In this document: one piece after another, positions 45,330 to 56,039 of the stretch
How positions within the stretch are numbered: the stretch's first letter is position 1
Layout: each line of letters starts with the position of its first letter
Source of the DNA: Selaginella moellendorffii
Taxonomy: Eukaryota > Streptophyta > Lycopodiopsida > Selaginellales > Selaginellaceae
DNA: 64,000 nt
Assembly: GCF_000143415.4 (NCBI RefSeq)
Contig: NW_003314271.1
Location: 475,591-539,590 of the forward strand
Reading direction: 5' to 3'
Made by a program: the position numbers and the translations under genes
Notes under the pieces: generated by a model
Databases searched by the model: none
Told to the model about the DNA's origin: nothing
The model's input: the letters and a program-made list of their open reading frames with translations, nothing else

Positions 45330-47074
45330 GCATCCTAACACCATTTCCTATTTAGTAAGTTTTTAAGTTATCCTAGAGAGTAAAGGTGAAAGTCCAAAAC
45401 CTAGTTTATTACATTGCAATAGCTTTATCTAAGTTCTAGAGAGCTGATCTATTATGCTAAGCTAATGTGGCACTTTTGTTCATGTTGGAGTTTGCCTATT
45501 GAGTGTTAGAAAATGTTGTAATATTTATTTACTATAACTTATCAATATATCTATTGTTATTTGGAATAAATTATTAAATGGAGAAGGTGTGTAATTGAAG
45601 CATTAATATTTCTAGCACTTATGCTAATAGAAGTGGCATTGTTATGTTAGCTAAAGAGGAGTTTTCTTAAAATTTGACATTTTATGTCATTTTATTTTGC
45701 TAGTATTTTGGCTTTATATTATATCTTGAAAGTGATTTAAGAGAATGAATATCTATAGATAAATTTTTCATGATCAAGTCTTGGTATAGCATTTACAAAT
45801 GTTAGTATTGAATGTTAGATTATAGGCATATTCTTACACACTTGGGCATTTTATTAGGTCATAAAACTTTATGGTGAGATGAATCTATATAAAATTGTAT
45901 GTAGGAGGAAGTTAATTGAGCCTTAAGAATTTGAATTCTTGGACTATAGTCATTCTTTCTCTAAAATAGAAAATGTTTTCACAAATTTTCTTAGGCTTTT
46001 CTAATTTTTTTTTCTTGAAAAAATTCCATTTTTGTGAGCTATTGCAAACTAATGAAGGGGTTGGAGTTGACTTTAGTTAACTTGAATCTTAGTAAATATT
46101 TTGTTATGTTGTGGCCCCAAAGGGATATTGACTTTTATGGTTAAAGTAATTGAGTTGAATGTCAAAGTAAAAAAATGGTCATTGCACTTTTTTCAAAAGA
46201 TGACCCTTGTACCTTTTTTGCAGTGGTATGCATGGTGATAAATTGCACCTTGTATTTGGGTGAAACTCTTTAGTATGCTTTCATTATTCTTGACTTGGTC
46301 TTGATGCCCTTATGTTTAGCAAAAACTGGTGATATTTAGTTTAGTTTTTAGATGAAGTGTTAGTATCCATACTATAGCTATTTAATGGTTTTCACTTTAT
46401 TTTTGACTAAGTGTTAATCATTTATAGTTGCCCTCTTGAAATCCACCAAAACCTAAAACTCATAAGCTAATAGCTCTAAATTTATAGTTGGCCTTGTGAA
46501 ATATAGAGTGAATTATACATATTTACAAGCTTATTTTGGATAGTCATTTTGTATGTACATTAGAGTATTACCTTTCTATTGAACAAATATATAACTTGAT
46601 GATATGAATTTGGTATTTATATGTTTTATGAAGGCAAGTTGATGAGTGATTGTTAGTTGTGTTATGATTAATGATGGCTTATAGACTTCCTAAAAGACTA
46701 TTAACATTTACTTAGCTTGATAATGGTTTAGTGGTGATGGCTTACTTACTGAATAGTATTGTGAAGGAATGTGTATTAGACCTTGTACGGTTTCTAAAGT
46801 TCCATCTCCATTAAGATTTTTTAGTTACATTTATTCCATAGTGTTAGACTGCATTAAGTATTGGATGTGTGATAAACCACTTTATGTAGTATTTAAATCC
46901 AATCCTTTTACAATAACTACCTATATATAACACTTCATTAAAAAGTGAGTTTGGTAAAGAGTTGTAAATATTTTCAATCTCACTTTATTCTAGCTTTGTT
47001 TGATGTTAGAATGCAACTAAGGTATCATATTAAAACATTATCCCTACTATATATTTGGAATTTTTTACATCCCC

Positions 47075-47656
47075 CCAATATGAATACATGCTTTGGGCTT
47101 TCACCTCAGTCCTAGGAGTTAGTTTCTAGGATAAATTTAAAAACTTAATAAATTAAAATGATGCTAGATTGCAAATTGGGACACGGGAATAACACCATAG
47201 TGTTTAGAATATTTTCTACATTCTATAAATATGCTTCTCGAGCATATCTAGACACTTACTATAAAAGAACCAAAACAGAATCAATACATGGGGCATGATA
47301 GCCAAGGTGTCTAGTGGATACAATAAATTTTCACTAGTGATATTAAGGGACTAGGCTCAATATTGTGGGGGTTATCAACACTAGCAATTGTAAGCTAACA
47401 ATATAAGTTTGTCATCATTATATTAAGGATGTTTGACATATGTTGAATATACTTGACTTAGTGACAACTTAAAATTTCCTTCCTTTGTGCCCTTTCAGTC
47501 TAAATGCATACGTGTTGGCTAGCTTCTTAACTAGCTTAGATGAAGACTAATAAAAGGAACCATTAGTACCAATCTTCTGTCATTATAATAGTAAGAGAGT
47601 GTCTATAGGATTGCTTAGCAAATATCTTTTGATACCCAAAGTCATATTCGCGATAT
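47075..47656 (-). repeat. Inverted LTR fragment of the LARD-like family
   Basis: On the minus strand this stretch resembles the first part of the LARD LTR, from its start (the gcgaatatgactttgggtatc end lies at about 47640-47656) through the target-like gctttgggctttcacc end near 47090. It interrupts the plus-oriented old copy, so it is probably a solo or partial LTR inserted in reverse. Confidence 0.62.
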
Positions 47657-47748
47657 TTAGTGATCACTTGTTGAGCATAATTATGTCATGCTTAGATTTT
47701 AGATTGATGTAAATATACTTTTCATTAATTTTTGCATTATGAAGTTTT

Positions 47749-49259
47749 TGTAAGGAACCAATTCCCCAATGTATCATAGAATAAAGGAACCCTAAAATCA
47801 TGACCAGAATGATAAACAATTCATCAGATGAAACTGAGTCTAAGATCGAGTCCGAGACCGACTCTGAGACCAAGTTTGAGACCGAGTTCGAGATCGAGTC
47901 TGAGACCGACTTTGAGACGAGTGCAAAACTAAGTCCGGACTGCTGTAGATTGTTCCAAAAGTATAGTAGGGATAGTGAGGTTTAGGAACCAATCTGTAAG
48001 CTCCTGAATTTGGACTTCCCGGGAGGTTACCCAAGGACACTTAACCCCAAATATCCCAAGATGTTTAACCGATTGGAAAAGGGGGTGCACTCTTGTTCAT
48101 GGGCCCTTTCCCTCTATATTTGAACACTATGGACCGTCTCTCGAGTCGTTTTCTTTGGTTGCTTACAATCCAACACGCTTCCCTGCAAGTTCACGCCCTC
48201 GTGAACGGAAGCTGAGAGCCGCAGCTCTCCTGAGAGCCGCAGCTCTCCTGAGAGCCCTGCTCTCTTGACACCCTACCCCTCGGGTCAAGCCCAGCGGGAG
48301 CAAACTGGACCAGCCAGATGTCAATCAACATGTGGTGTAATTCCCCTAGCCAACTAATAGAGTCAGACCCGAAACTTGGCTCTAATACCAAATGTAAGCT
48401 CCTGAATTTGGACTTCCCCAGAGGTCACCCAGCACAGTACTATTCAAACCCAAGGACACTTAACCCCAAATATCCCAAGACCCTTAACCAATTGGAAAAG
48501 GGGGTGTACTCTTGTTCATGAGCCCTTTCCTTCTATATTTGAACCCTATGGACCGTCTCTCGAATCGTTCTCTTTGGTTGCTTATACAATCTTGAAGGAA
48601 CTCTTTAGTGGTGCTTCTAAATTGACTTGAAGTTGAGACTGTAACTTATACACCTTGAGTGGGAGTGAGCATGGACTCGGGTGGTGCCAAATGGGCCACT
48701 TAAGGAAGTGCTCAAGAGCAACTCCAGAAGGGAAACTAACTATGGTGCTCCCAACTCAAATAGAGTGGTGCCCCACTTGAGTACCTTGCAACTCATTAGT
48801 CCTCACCCTATCCTAGGGGCTTAAGCCTTCCCTTCGAGATGAAAACGGGGGAGTAGGGGTACCCATACTAGGTTGTTAGGCCACAGTGTTTCCCCCCGGT
48901 GTCCTGAAGCAAGTGTTACACCCAAGGTTTGAGATTTAGAGGGTCCTATAATCAAGTCTTGTTGTACTAAGGGATATTAGGAACTTAAAGGCTTAATGTG
49001 CTTGGCTTCTTATGCCTGTGGGGAGTGTAGCTAAACTTTAAATCCAATTTAACCTAGGGAGGGGGATTAGGAGAGAATTTTAGAATCTATAAATGGATGG
49101 CTAAAGCTCTGTTGCTTATGAAGTGAGTTGCTAAACCTAAGTAGGAGTTGGTATAATAAGTGGAAACTTTGGCGAGGGGACTTAATTAAGGCCAAGGCAA
49201 TGGTAGTTAGTTAGGCAAGGTAAGCTGGCAAATTGGAAAGGAAAAATTTGTGGCTTACA
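47749..49259 (+). repeat. 5' LTR of the chromodomain element, interrupted by a TRIM
   Basis: 1511 bp including the inserted 592-bp element and its duplication. The bases outside the insertion match the 3' LTR in order. Near 47826-47925 it carries a degenerate GAGTCCGAGACC-type tandem repeat. Confidence 0.78.
47995..48586 (-). mobile_element. TRIM-type miniature LTR element, minus orientation
   Basis: Terminal direct repeats 47995-48167 and 48393-48586 are near-identical apart from about 20 bp missing from the first. The target duplication CAATC is perfect (47990-47994 and 48587-48591). A primer site for tRNA-Met (minus strand, tggtattagagcc at 48390-48378) directly follows the right-hand repeat, so the element points leftward. 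The 225-bp interior codes for nothing and has four hairpins (findings). Ends are TGTAAGC..GCTTACA. This fits a terminal-repeat retrotransposon in miniature. Confidence 0.85.
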
Positions 49260-49466
49260 ATTTAGTATGAGAATAATCCTATGTTTAACTCTATTAGTTG
49301 GCTTAAAGGAATCACACCACATATTGATTGACATTTGGTAGGTCTAATTTGCTTTGATTGTGTTTGACCCAAGGGGTAGGGTGTCAAGAGAGTAAAGCTC
49401 TCAGAAAAACTATGGCTCTTAGCTTCCGTTCAAGAGGGCATGAACTTGTAGGGAAATGTAGTAAAT
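49260..49466 (+). other. Primer site and leader shared with the TRIM interior
   Basis: Directly after the 5' LTR the string tttagtatgagaat is a decayed tRNA-Met primer site. What follows (actctattagttggc.., cccaaggggtagggtgtcaagagag.., gttcaagagggcatgaac) is the same sequence as the TRIM interior at 48168-48392 read on the other strand. Confidence 0.7.
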
Positions 49467-49657
49467 TGCAAGCAATCAAAGAGAACAACTTGAGAGACAA
49501 TCCATAAGGTTCAAATATAGAGGGAAAGGGCCCATAATTAAAAGTGCACCCCCTTTTTTAATTGGTTAAGGGTCTTAAGACACTTGGTAAATGTCCTTGG
49601 GTTTGAATAGTACTATATTGAGTGACTTTTTAAGAAATCTAAATCCAAAAACTTACA
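49467..49657 (+). repeat. TRIM-family LTR embedded in the chromodomain element's leader
   Basis: 191 bp reading tgcaagcaatcaaag.. to ..aaaaacttaca. It matches the TRIM terminal repeat (48393-48586) in reverse complement. It follows the shared leader and directly precedes gag. A second weak primer-like string (atttggtgc) follows it. Confidence 0.7.
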
Positions 49658-49711
49658 ATTTGGTGCTTTTTCCTTAGTTCAAGTGAAGGATAAAAGTGGA
49701 TTGCTAGGAGA

Positions 49712-51010
49712 TGGCTAAGGCATGGCATAAAAGAACTAAAATAGATACGAAACCTCCTCCAAAGCTGGAGCATCCAATCAAACAAGAAGCTATGGATGAG
49801 GAATCTTTATATGAAGAAGACTCTAGTGAGAAAACTTCCAAACAAGTGTTTAGTGATAAGGTTCGGTCATCCAAGGCTTAATTGAATGTTCTAGAAGGAT
49901 AGGAGTCCAGTGGTGAGATTCGATTGTCCAAAGCTTGATTGAATGTTTTAGAAGAACAGTTAGCATAGACCAATGCCCTGTTGGAGACCCTCATATGCAA
50001 GTTAAAGCATAATGAGAAGCGGAAGAAAAAACAAAATACATAGAAAGTGTGGACCCTTTGGCGGAGATTGAGGTGAAACCAAACAAGGTCAAACAAACCA
50101 AAATGGAATCAATCCCTCAAATAGTTCCCAAGTACAAACTAAAGCTCCTATTAGTCTTCAAGGGAGTGAATGAGTATAATATAGTGGAGAATTAATTTTA
50201 CAATATGGAAGATTACTTCTAAGCATTGCAATTAAGAAGGTCATATATGCAAAACTATATGGCAAATAATGCTAAGTCTTTGTGGAGAACAATAGAGGCT
50301 AATGAAGGACTAGTGGCCATTTAGGAAATTATAAAAGCAAGGATTTGTATAACCTACATTCTACTAAATGATACTTTACATCTAAAGGATAAGCTGAGTA
50401 GGTTGAAGCAAATAGGAACTATTTAAGAGTATGTGAATGCTTTTGTAGCAAAGAGGATCTTTATCACAGACATAGGCAATATGGATGCGTTCCATGCCTT
50501 CATATCAAGCTTACAAACCTGGGCTCGACGCGAAGTGATGCATTGAAATCTGACCAACTATAAGGAAGTATTGGATGTAGCTATTAAGGTGCATTTCAAT
50601 GATAGCCTACAAAAAGAGAACACAACGGGTCGGGATCCATGCTTAACAAAGGAACAAAACCAAAGGGGATATATGGCAAAAGGAAATTCAAAAAGAATTT
50701 CTTTAAGAATGAGTCCTCAGGGTTTCAGAAAGGCAAATCTGGTGGCCAATGAGTAAATATGTGGAGGAATCAAACAAAAAGGGATAAACCCACTAATAAA
50801 AAGGTCAAGTCTGCTAGTAGCATGAAAAATAACATATGCTTCAACTACGATGAAACAAGACACTTTTCGAGAAAATATCCCTACCTGAAGAAGGCTAAAG
50901 TCAATATGGCTATCAAGTCAAGTGAAATCCAAACTGAGGTACATGATCCAATCCCTATCTCAAAGTTACTCATTACACGAACAACTTTGGTAGAGAGTCC
51001 TTTGTGACAT
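49712..51010 (+). pseudogene. Decayed gag of the chromodomain element
   Basis: Short broken frames carry Lys/Glu-rich gag-like sequence. A zinc knuckle at 50837-50881 reads CFNYDETRHFSRKYP: the family pattern is CX2CX4HX4C, so the second and third cysteines have become tyrosine. Several stops lie upstream, for example near 49880 and 49935. No intact protein can be made. Confidence 0.75.
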
Positions 51011-54000
51011 CTACTAGGGAAGCTCAGAAGTAGCTTTGTTAAGATCCTTATTGACATAGGTGTTTTAGATAATTTTGTGGCTGCAGACATAGTCTGGTAA
51101 GCTGGACTAATGATGCAATGATTGGGTGAACCAAGGATTATAGAGTTTGTTCAAGGTAACTAAAGCATCAATAAAATATTTCGATAAGCAAAAATCAAAG
51201 TAGAGACATGGAAAGTAGACATGGATTTCACTGTATTGGATATGATAGGGTTTGATGTGATTTTTGGGATGGATTGATTCAATCAATTTGTGGTAGCTTT
51301 GAATGAATAAAGTAAAAACCTTGTGGTACTGACAGAGTTCCTCGACTGTNNNNNNNNNNNNNNNNNNNNNNNNNNNNNNNNNNNNNNNNNNNNNNNNNNN
51401 NNNNNNNNNNNNNNNNNNNNNNNNNNNNNNNNNNNNNNNNNNNNNNNNNGAGCTAGTCGAGCGTGCTAAGGTGGTGGTTCATCCCTGCTATTAGGTGAAT
51501 GAAAAAGAACTTAAGGAGCTCAAGCACCAACTTGAAGAGTTGGTGGATAAAGGGTATATTGGATTAAGCAAATTGTTTTATAGGGCACTAATGTTATTTA
51601 TGAAAAAGAAAGATGGCTTTATACATATGTGCATAGACTACTGGTTGCTCAACAAAGAAGAACAAATACCATTTACCAAGGATTGAGGACCTATTCAATA
51701 GGTTAAGAATGGCAAATTATTTCTCGAGGATGACCTAAGCTCAGGATACTATTAAATCATGGTAGCAAAGGAAAATGTCAAGAAGACAATCTATCTAACA
51801 AGATATGGAAGATTTTAGTTTCTGGTGATGCCCTTTAGGTTGTGCAATGCATTAGTGACATTCTTAGTGCTGATGAACCACATTTTTGTACCCTACCTGG
51901 ATCATTTCGTGATTGTTTACATTGACGACATCTTGATATATAATGAGACACTAGAGAAGCATGCCGAACACTTGACGAAGGTGTTTAAGAAACTAAAGAA
52001 ACACAAGTTGTTGCTAAAGAGAGCAAATGTGATTTTTCTCAATAAGAGGGAAAGTTTCTCGGGCATGTGGTGGGCAAGGATGGGCTCAAGGTGGACATTG
52101 AGAAGGTCAAAGTGATCCAAGAATGGAAATAACTATTAAATATACATTAAGGGCATTTTTGAGGTTATATAATTACTTTATCAAACACTATTTGAGAGTA
52201 GCCCTACCTTTAACAAACTAAATGGGAAAAGAGAAGATGGTATGGATAGCAGAATGTGAAGCGGCATTTGTCCACCTCAAAGAGAAATTGAGAAAAACTC
52301 CTATGTTGGCATTACTAGACTTTGGTAATGACTTCAAGGTAGAAACAAACGCTTCAGAGTTTGTGTTAGGCATAGTTTGGAAGCAAAACAACCACCCAGT
52401 GGCATTATTCTTGAAGAAGTTGGACAAGGCTCAGCAAAAGTGGCTTGCCCATGAAAAAAAACTGTTTGCAATGGTCAAAGTGCTTAAAAAGTGGCAACAT
52501 TACCTTGGGAGGCACTTCAAAGTTTACATGGATAATATGGCAACAAAACAATTCTTGTCATAGCTCAACTTACAAGGAAACAGGGCTAATAACCCAATGC
52601 TTTGGCCAAGTTTGATTGTGAGATTCTGTATAAACTTGGAAAGAGCAATATCATGGAAGATGCTTTAAGTCGAAAAGAAAGCTTAAAGTTGGCAATATCC
52701 AACGCAACAATAACCTTTTAGGATGATGTGGGGATAATATATGAGAACGATGATCTAGCACAAGTGTTGCTAAAGAACCAAGAGGCATGGGATGCTCACC
52801 AAAGAGGCGAGCCACCTATGGAAGAGAAGACAGATTATATAGAACACAAAAGATTCATCTATTATAAATAAATAAAAGTGTATATTCCACAAGGGGAACT
52901 AAGGAAGGTAGCCTTAGAAGAGTGTCATGATAAACCTCTTACAGGACATAGCGGTGTGCCCAAAACGATGGGCTTACTCAAAAGAAAATATCATTGGCCA
53001 AACATGGCTAAGGATATTTAAGACTATATAAAGATATGTCTAACATATCAACAAGTTAAAGCCATAATTAAAGCTAGTGGGGGCTTGTTACAAAGCCTTC
53101 CAATTCCAAATCATCCTTGGAAATGTTTTACAATGGACTTCATTACAAAACTATTCTTGAGTGAAGGGTTTGATGTGATATTTGTGGTGGTGGACTAGTT
53201 TTTGAAGATGGCACATTTTATACTCACCACAACAAAAGTGGATGTGGAAGGTGTGGCAAAACTGTTGTTTGAACAAATGATATGAGTGCGAGGAAGGCCA
53301 AAAGAGATTATCTCAAATCAAGATAAGATCTTCACCAATAGGTTCTAAAGGACTCTCTTGAAACAATATCTCACCAAGTTGAAATTCAGCATAGCCTATC
53401 ACCCACAGACAAGTATTGGGTATTTAATCAAGTTTGATGGCAATAACACTTCTTGACATATGGGCAAATAGAAATGTGAATAAGCAATTGGAGGATTATT
53501 TACGAATGCTATTTCTTTGGAGACCAGATAGATTGGGTAAGTCATTTGGGACTTGCGGAAATGTGCTATAACAACTCACCACATTCGAATATCGAGGTGA
53601 GTCCATGGGAAGTCATCAATGGGTGAGTTATTGAATGTCTTGTGGAACTCGGCATTGCCGAGTATCATGAAGAGTTACTTGCAATGGAGGCATTCATAAC
53701 AGAAAGACTCAACATTTGGAATTTAGTGAGGGATTCTTTAGAATGAGCTCAACAAAGACAAACTAAATATACGAACTAAAAGCGTTAGGATGTAGAGTTC
53801 TAACCTAGGGATAAGGTGTGGCTGAACACTAAAAACCTAAATTTAGCAAGTGGGATTAGCCGAAGTTGACCCAAAGGTAAAATGCATGTATTTCTGAAAA
53901 TGAATTAATCTTGAGTTCTTTAAGCAAGTTTGCAGGGACTTATAAGATTGAGGCTCAAATCTGTAAAGTGGCTTACCGCCTCCGACTTTCTTGAGAGATG

Positions 54001-54250
54001 GGGAAGATGCACCTTGTGTTCCACGTAAACTTACTCAAGCTATACTTTAAGGATCCATTTTATAAAGACCAAGTAAGACCTTTATCTGAGGTTTTCCAAG
54101 GGGAAGAAGAATACGAAGTCAAGGCCATCCTCAATACGCACAAAAGCAAGTGACAAGGATATGAGATGAGAGAATTCCATGTGAAGTGGAAAAGATTTTC
54201 ACACTACAAAGCAACATGGGAACTAAAGATGAACCTAGCGAATGTGTGAG
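51011..54250 (+). pseudogene. Decayed pol: protease, RT, RNase H, integrase, chromodomain
   Basis: Before the gap: ILIDIG (protease active site with the G/S/A changed) and VIFGMDW. After it: reverse transcriptase with MPFRLCNA and the active-site motif YIDDILIYN (51918-51944); RNase H at 52222-52560 (FKVETNASEFVLG, where the family has an Asp in place of Asn); integrase zinc finger and core at about 52900-53450 (TGHSGVPKT, DFITKL, FSIAYHPQTS); a GPY/F-like module near 53930-54050 (HLVFHVNLLK); and a chromodomain at about 54100-54245 (EEEYEVKAIL, FHVKWKRFSHYKATWE). Stops and frameshifts are frequent. Confidence 0.85.
51350..51449. other. Assembly gap (100 N)
   Basis: Exactly 100 N bases, the usual placeholder for a gap of unknown size. 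It falls between the protease and reverse transcriptase parts of the chromodomain element, so the true length of that element is unknown. Confidence 0.98.
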
Positions 54251-54711
54251 TTTTAGTAAAGGAATTTTTGCAAAGTAGAACTCTATGTACTTATACAAAA
54301 TTCAATTAAAGTATCTATTTGTGAAATTGAGCAATATCATATATTGGGACCCGAAGCATGCTGAAGGTAAGCTAATTAGCATAGGTTTAGCTGGGTCAAC
54401 CAGGCTTAAGGAGCTACACCCAACTTCCTAAGGGGGAGGTCAAATCTATAGATGTATTTTATGGAGGTTGGGTTAAAGTTCCAACCTTCTAGTAAAGCAA
54501 GGCTAAGTTCAAGTCCCAACCTTATACTAGAGTGTGGTGAGGTGAGGGGTATAGTGACACTTATACCCCGTTGTCATAAGCTCTTAGCTAGGGAGGCTGA
54601 TTTAAGCACACCACTAAGTGGGGGGATGCTTCTAGAAACATGGTCAATAAGTCATAGGATTAATCATTGGATTTGATGTGAGTATTGAACTTTTTCTATA
54701 GGTGGTGGAGT

Positions 54712-55478
54712 TGTAAGGAACCAACTCCCAGAGATGTTATAGACTAAAGGAACCCTAAAATCACAACTGGAATGATAAAGAGTTCATCGGATGAGACTGA
54801 GTTCAAGGCCGAGTCCGAGATCGAGTCTAAAATAGATTCTAAGATCGAGTTCTAGACCGAGTTCGAGATCGAGCCCGAAACAGAGTTCGAGGCCAAGTTC
54901 AAATACTAATATAGGTCATAGGGTGAAAGCCCAAAGCATGTACTCTTGATTGCAGTACTCCCAGCTCATATAGAATCATGCTTTACTTGAGTACCTTATA
55001 GTTTATTGGTCCTCACCCCATTCTAAAGGCTTGGGCTTTCCCTTCATGATGAAAGTGGGGGAGTATAGGTATTTATACTAAATTTTTAGGTTATAATGTT
55101 TCCCTTCGGTGTCCCGAAGCAAGTGTTACACTCGAGGCTTAGGATTTAAAGGGTCTTATGATCAAATCTTGTTGTACTAAGGGATGTTAAGAACCTAGAG
55201 GCTTGGTGTGCTTGGCTTCTTGTGCTATGAGGAGTGTAGCCGAACCTTAAATCCAATCTAACCCAGGGAGGGGAATTGAGAGAGAATTTAAGAATCTATG
55301 GATGGATGGCTAACACTTTGTTGCTCATGCAGTGAGTTGCTAAAATTAAATAGGACCAAGTAAGAACTGGTACAATAGGTGGGAACCTTAGCAAAGGAAT
55401 TTAACTAAGGCCAAGATAGTGGTAGTCAAATAAGTGAGATAAGCTGGTAAATTGGAAAGGAAAAGTTTATAACTTACA
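54712..55478 (+). repeat. 3' LTR of the chromodomain element
   Basis: 767 bp beginning tgtaaggaaccaactccc after a purine-rich gtggtggagt and ending aacttaca. It is shorter than the 5' LTR even after removing the TRIM, so it has lost some sequence. It carries its own GAGTCCGAG-type tandem repeat at about 54785-54900. Confidence 0.8.
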
Positions 55479-56039
55479 ATTTTCTTATAGATATGTTAAG
55501 GAAATATTGTGGATCATACCATAAATTTTTCTTTAGAATTAAATTAATCAATATAAAACTTATAATCATTGTTATATAAAACTTGGCTATTACCTTCTTT
55601 GAGCTTTTGGTTTTTTGAGTTATTATATTTATTATTCCATTTGTTAAGAGTTGTCAAGGAAGGCATTGATACTTTATAGTATCTACCAGATACAGTCGTT
55701 ATTATGCTCTATATATTGGTCTTATTTTGATCCTATTGACTATTTATGGAAGGTGTCTTCCAATTTATATGTTAGTCTTTGGGATTAGGATTCTAGATGC
55801 TTTAGAATTGTTTCAATATTACTCTATGCTCTTGTTTTTTCATTCATTGGTTGTATGCTTAAGAGTCCAATTCCATCTTGTTATTCCATGGTATAAAGTT
55901 TTAAAACTTGGGCCTTGCTCCATTGCTCTTGGCAGACATATCCAAAGGTTAGATTTATCTTCATAGTTATTCTATAGTAAATCACTATAAAGTACAAAAT
56001 GAAAACCACATGCATTATAGGTACTAATATTGTGCTAAT

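Larger units (their letters stand above)
47749..55478 (+). mobile_element. Chromodomain Ty3/gypsy retrotransposon (chromovirus-type), degenerate
   Basis: Two related repeats beginning TGTAAGGAACCAA and ending CTTACA bound it (47749-49259 and 54712-55478). Inside, in order, are decayed gag with a zinc knuckle, protease, reverse transcriptase, RNase H, integrase and a C-terminal chromodomain, the domain order of plant chromoviruses. Flanking bases (gtttt before, atttt after) are an imperfect target duplication. A 592-bp TRIM-like element lies inside the 5' LTR and an assembly gap lies in pol. Many stops and frameshifts show it is dead. Some are TAG or TAA where the family has Trp, Arg or Gln codons. 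Confidence 0.85.
45330..56021 (+). mobile_element. Old, broken copy of the same LARD-like family, split by a nested insertion
   Basis: Pieces line up in order with the intact element at 37147-43220. Bases 45330-45410 resemble LTR positions near 37615-37710; 45440-46920 resemble the interior from about 38510 to 40030; 47657-47748 resemble 40589-40680; 55479-55670 resemble 40690-40880; and 55700-56021 resemble the end of the LTR. The copy has many substitutions and deletions. The break between 47748 and 55479 is exactly where the chromodomain element entered. Alignment is by eye. Confidence 0.72.

Noticed and set aside
48001..48600. A CRISPR-like reading of the repeated blocks
   Set aside because: The repeats are two LTR copies around one interior with a perfect target duplication, not short repeats with unique spacers, and the genome is eukaryotic.
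49260..49657. Taking this stretch as the true 5' LTR and start of the coding retroelement
   Set aside because: The 3' LTR at 54712 matches the TGTAAGGAACC-type repeat at 47749, not this one, so the outer pair defines the element.
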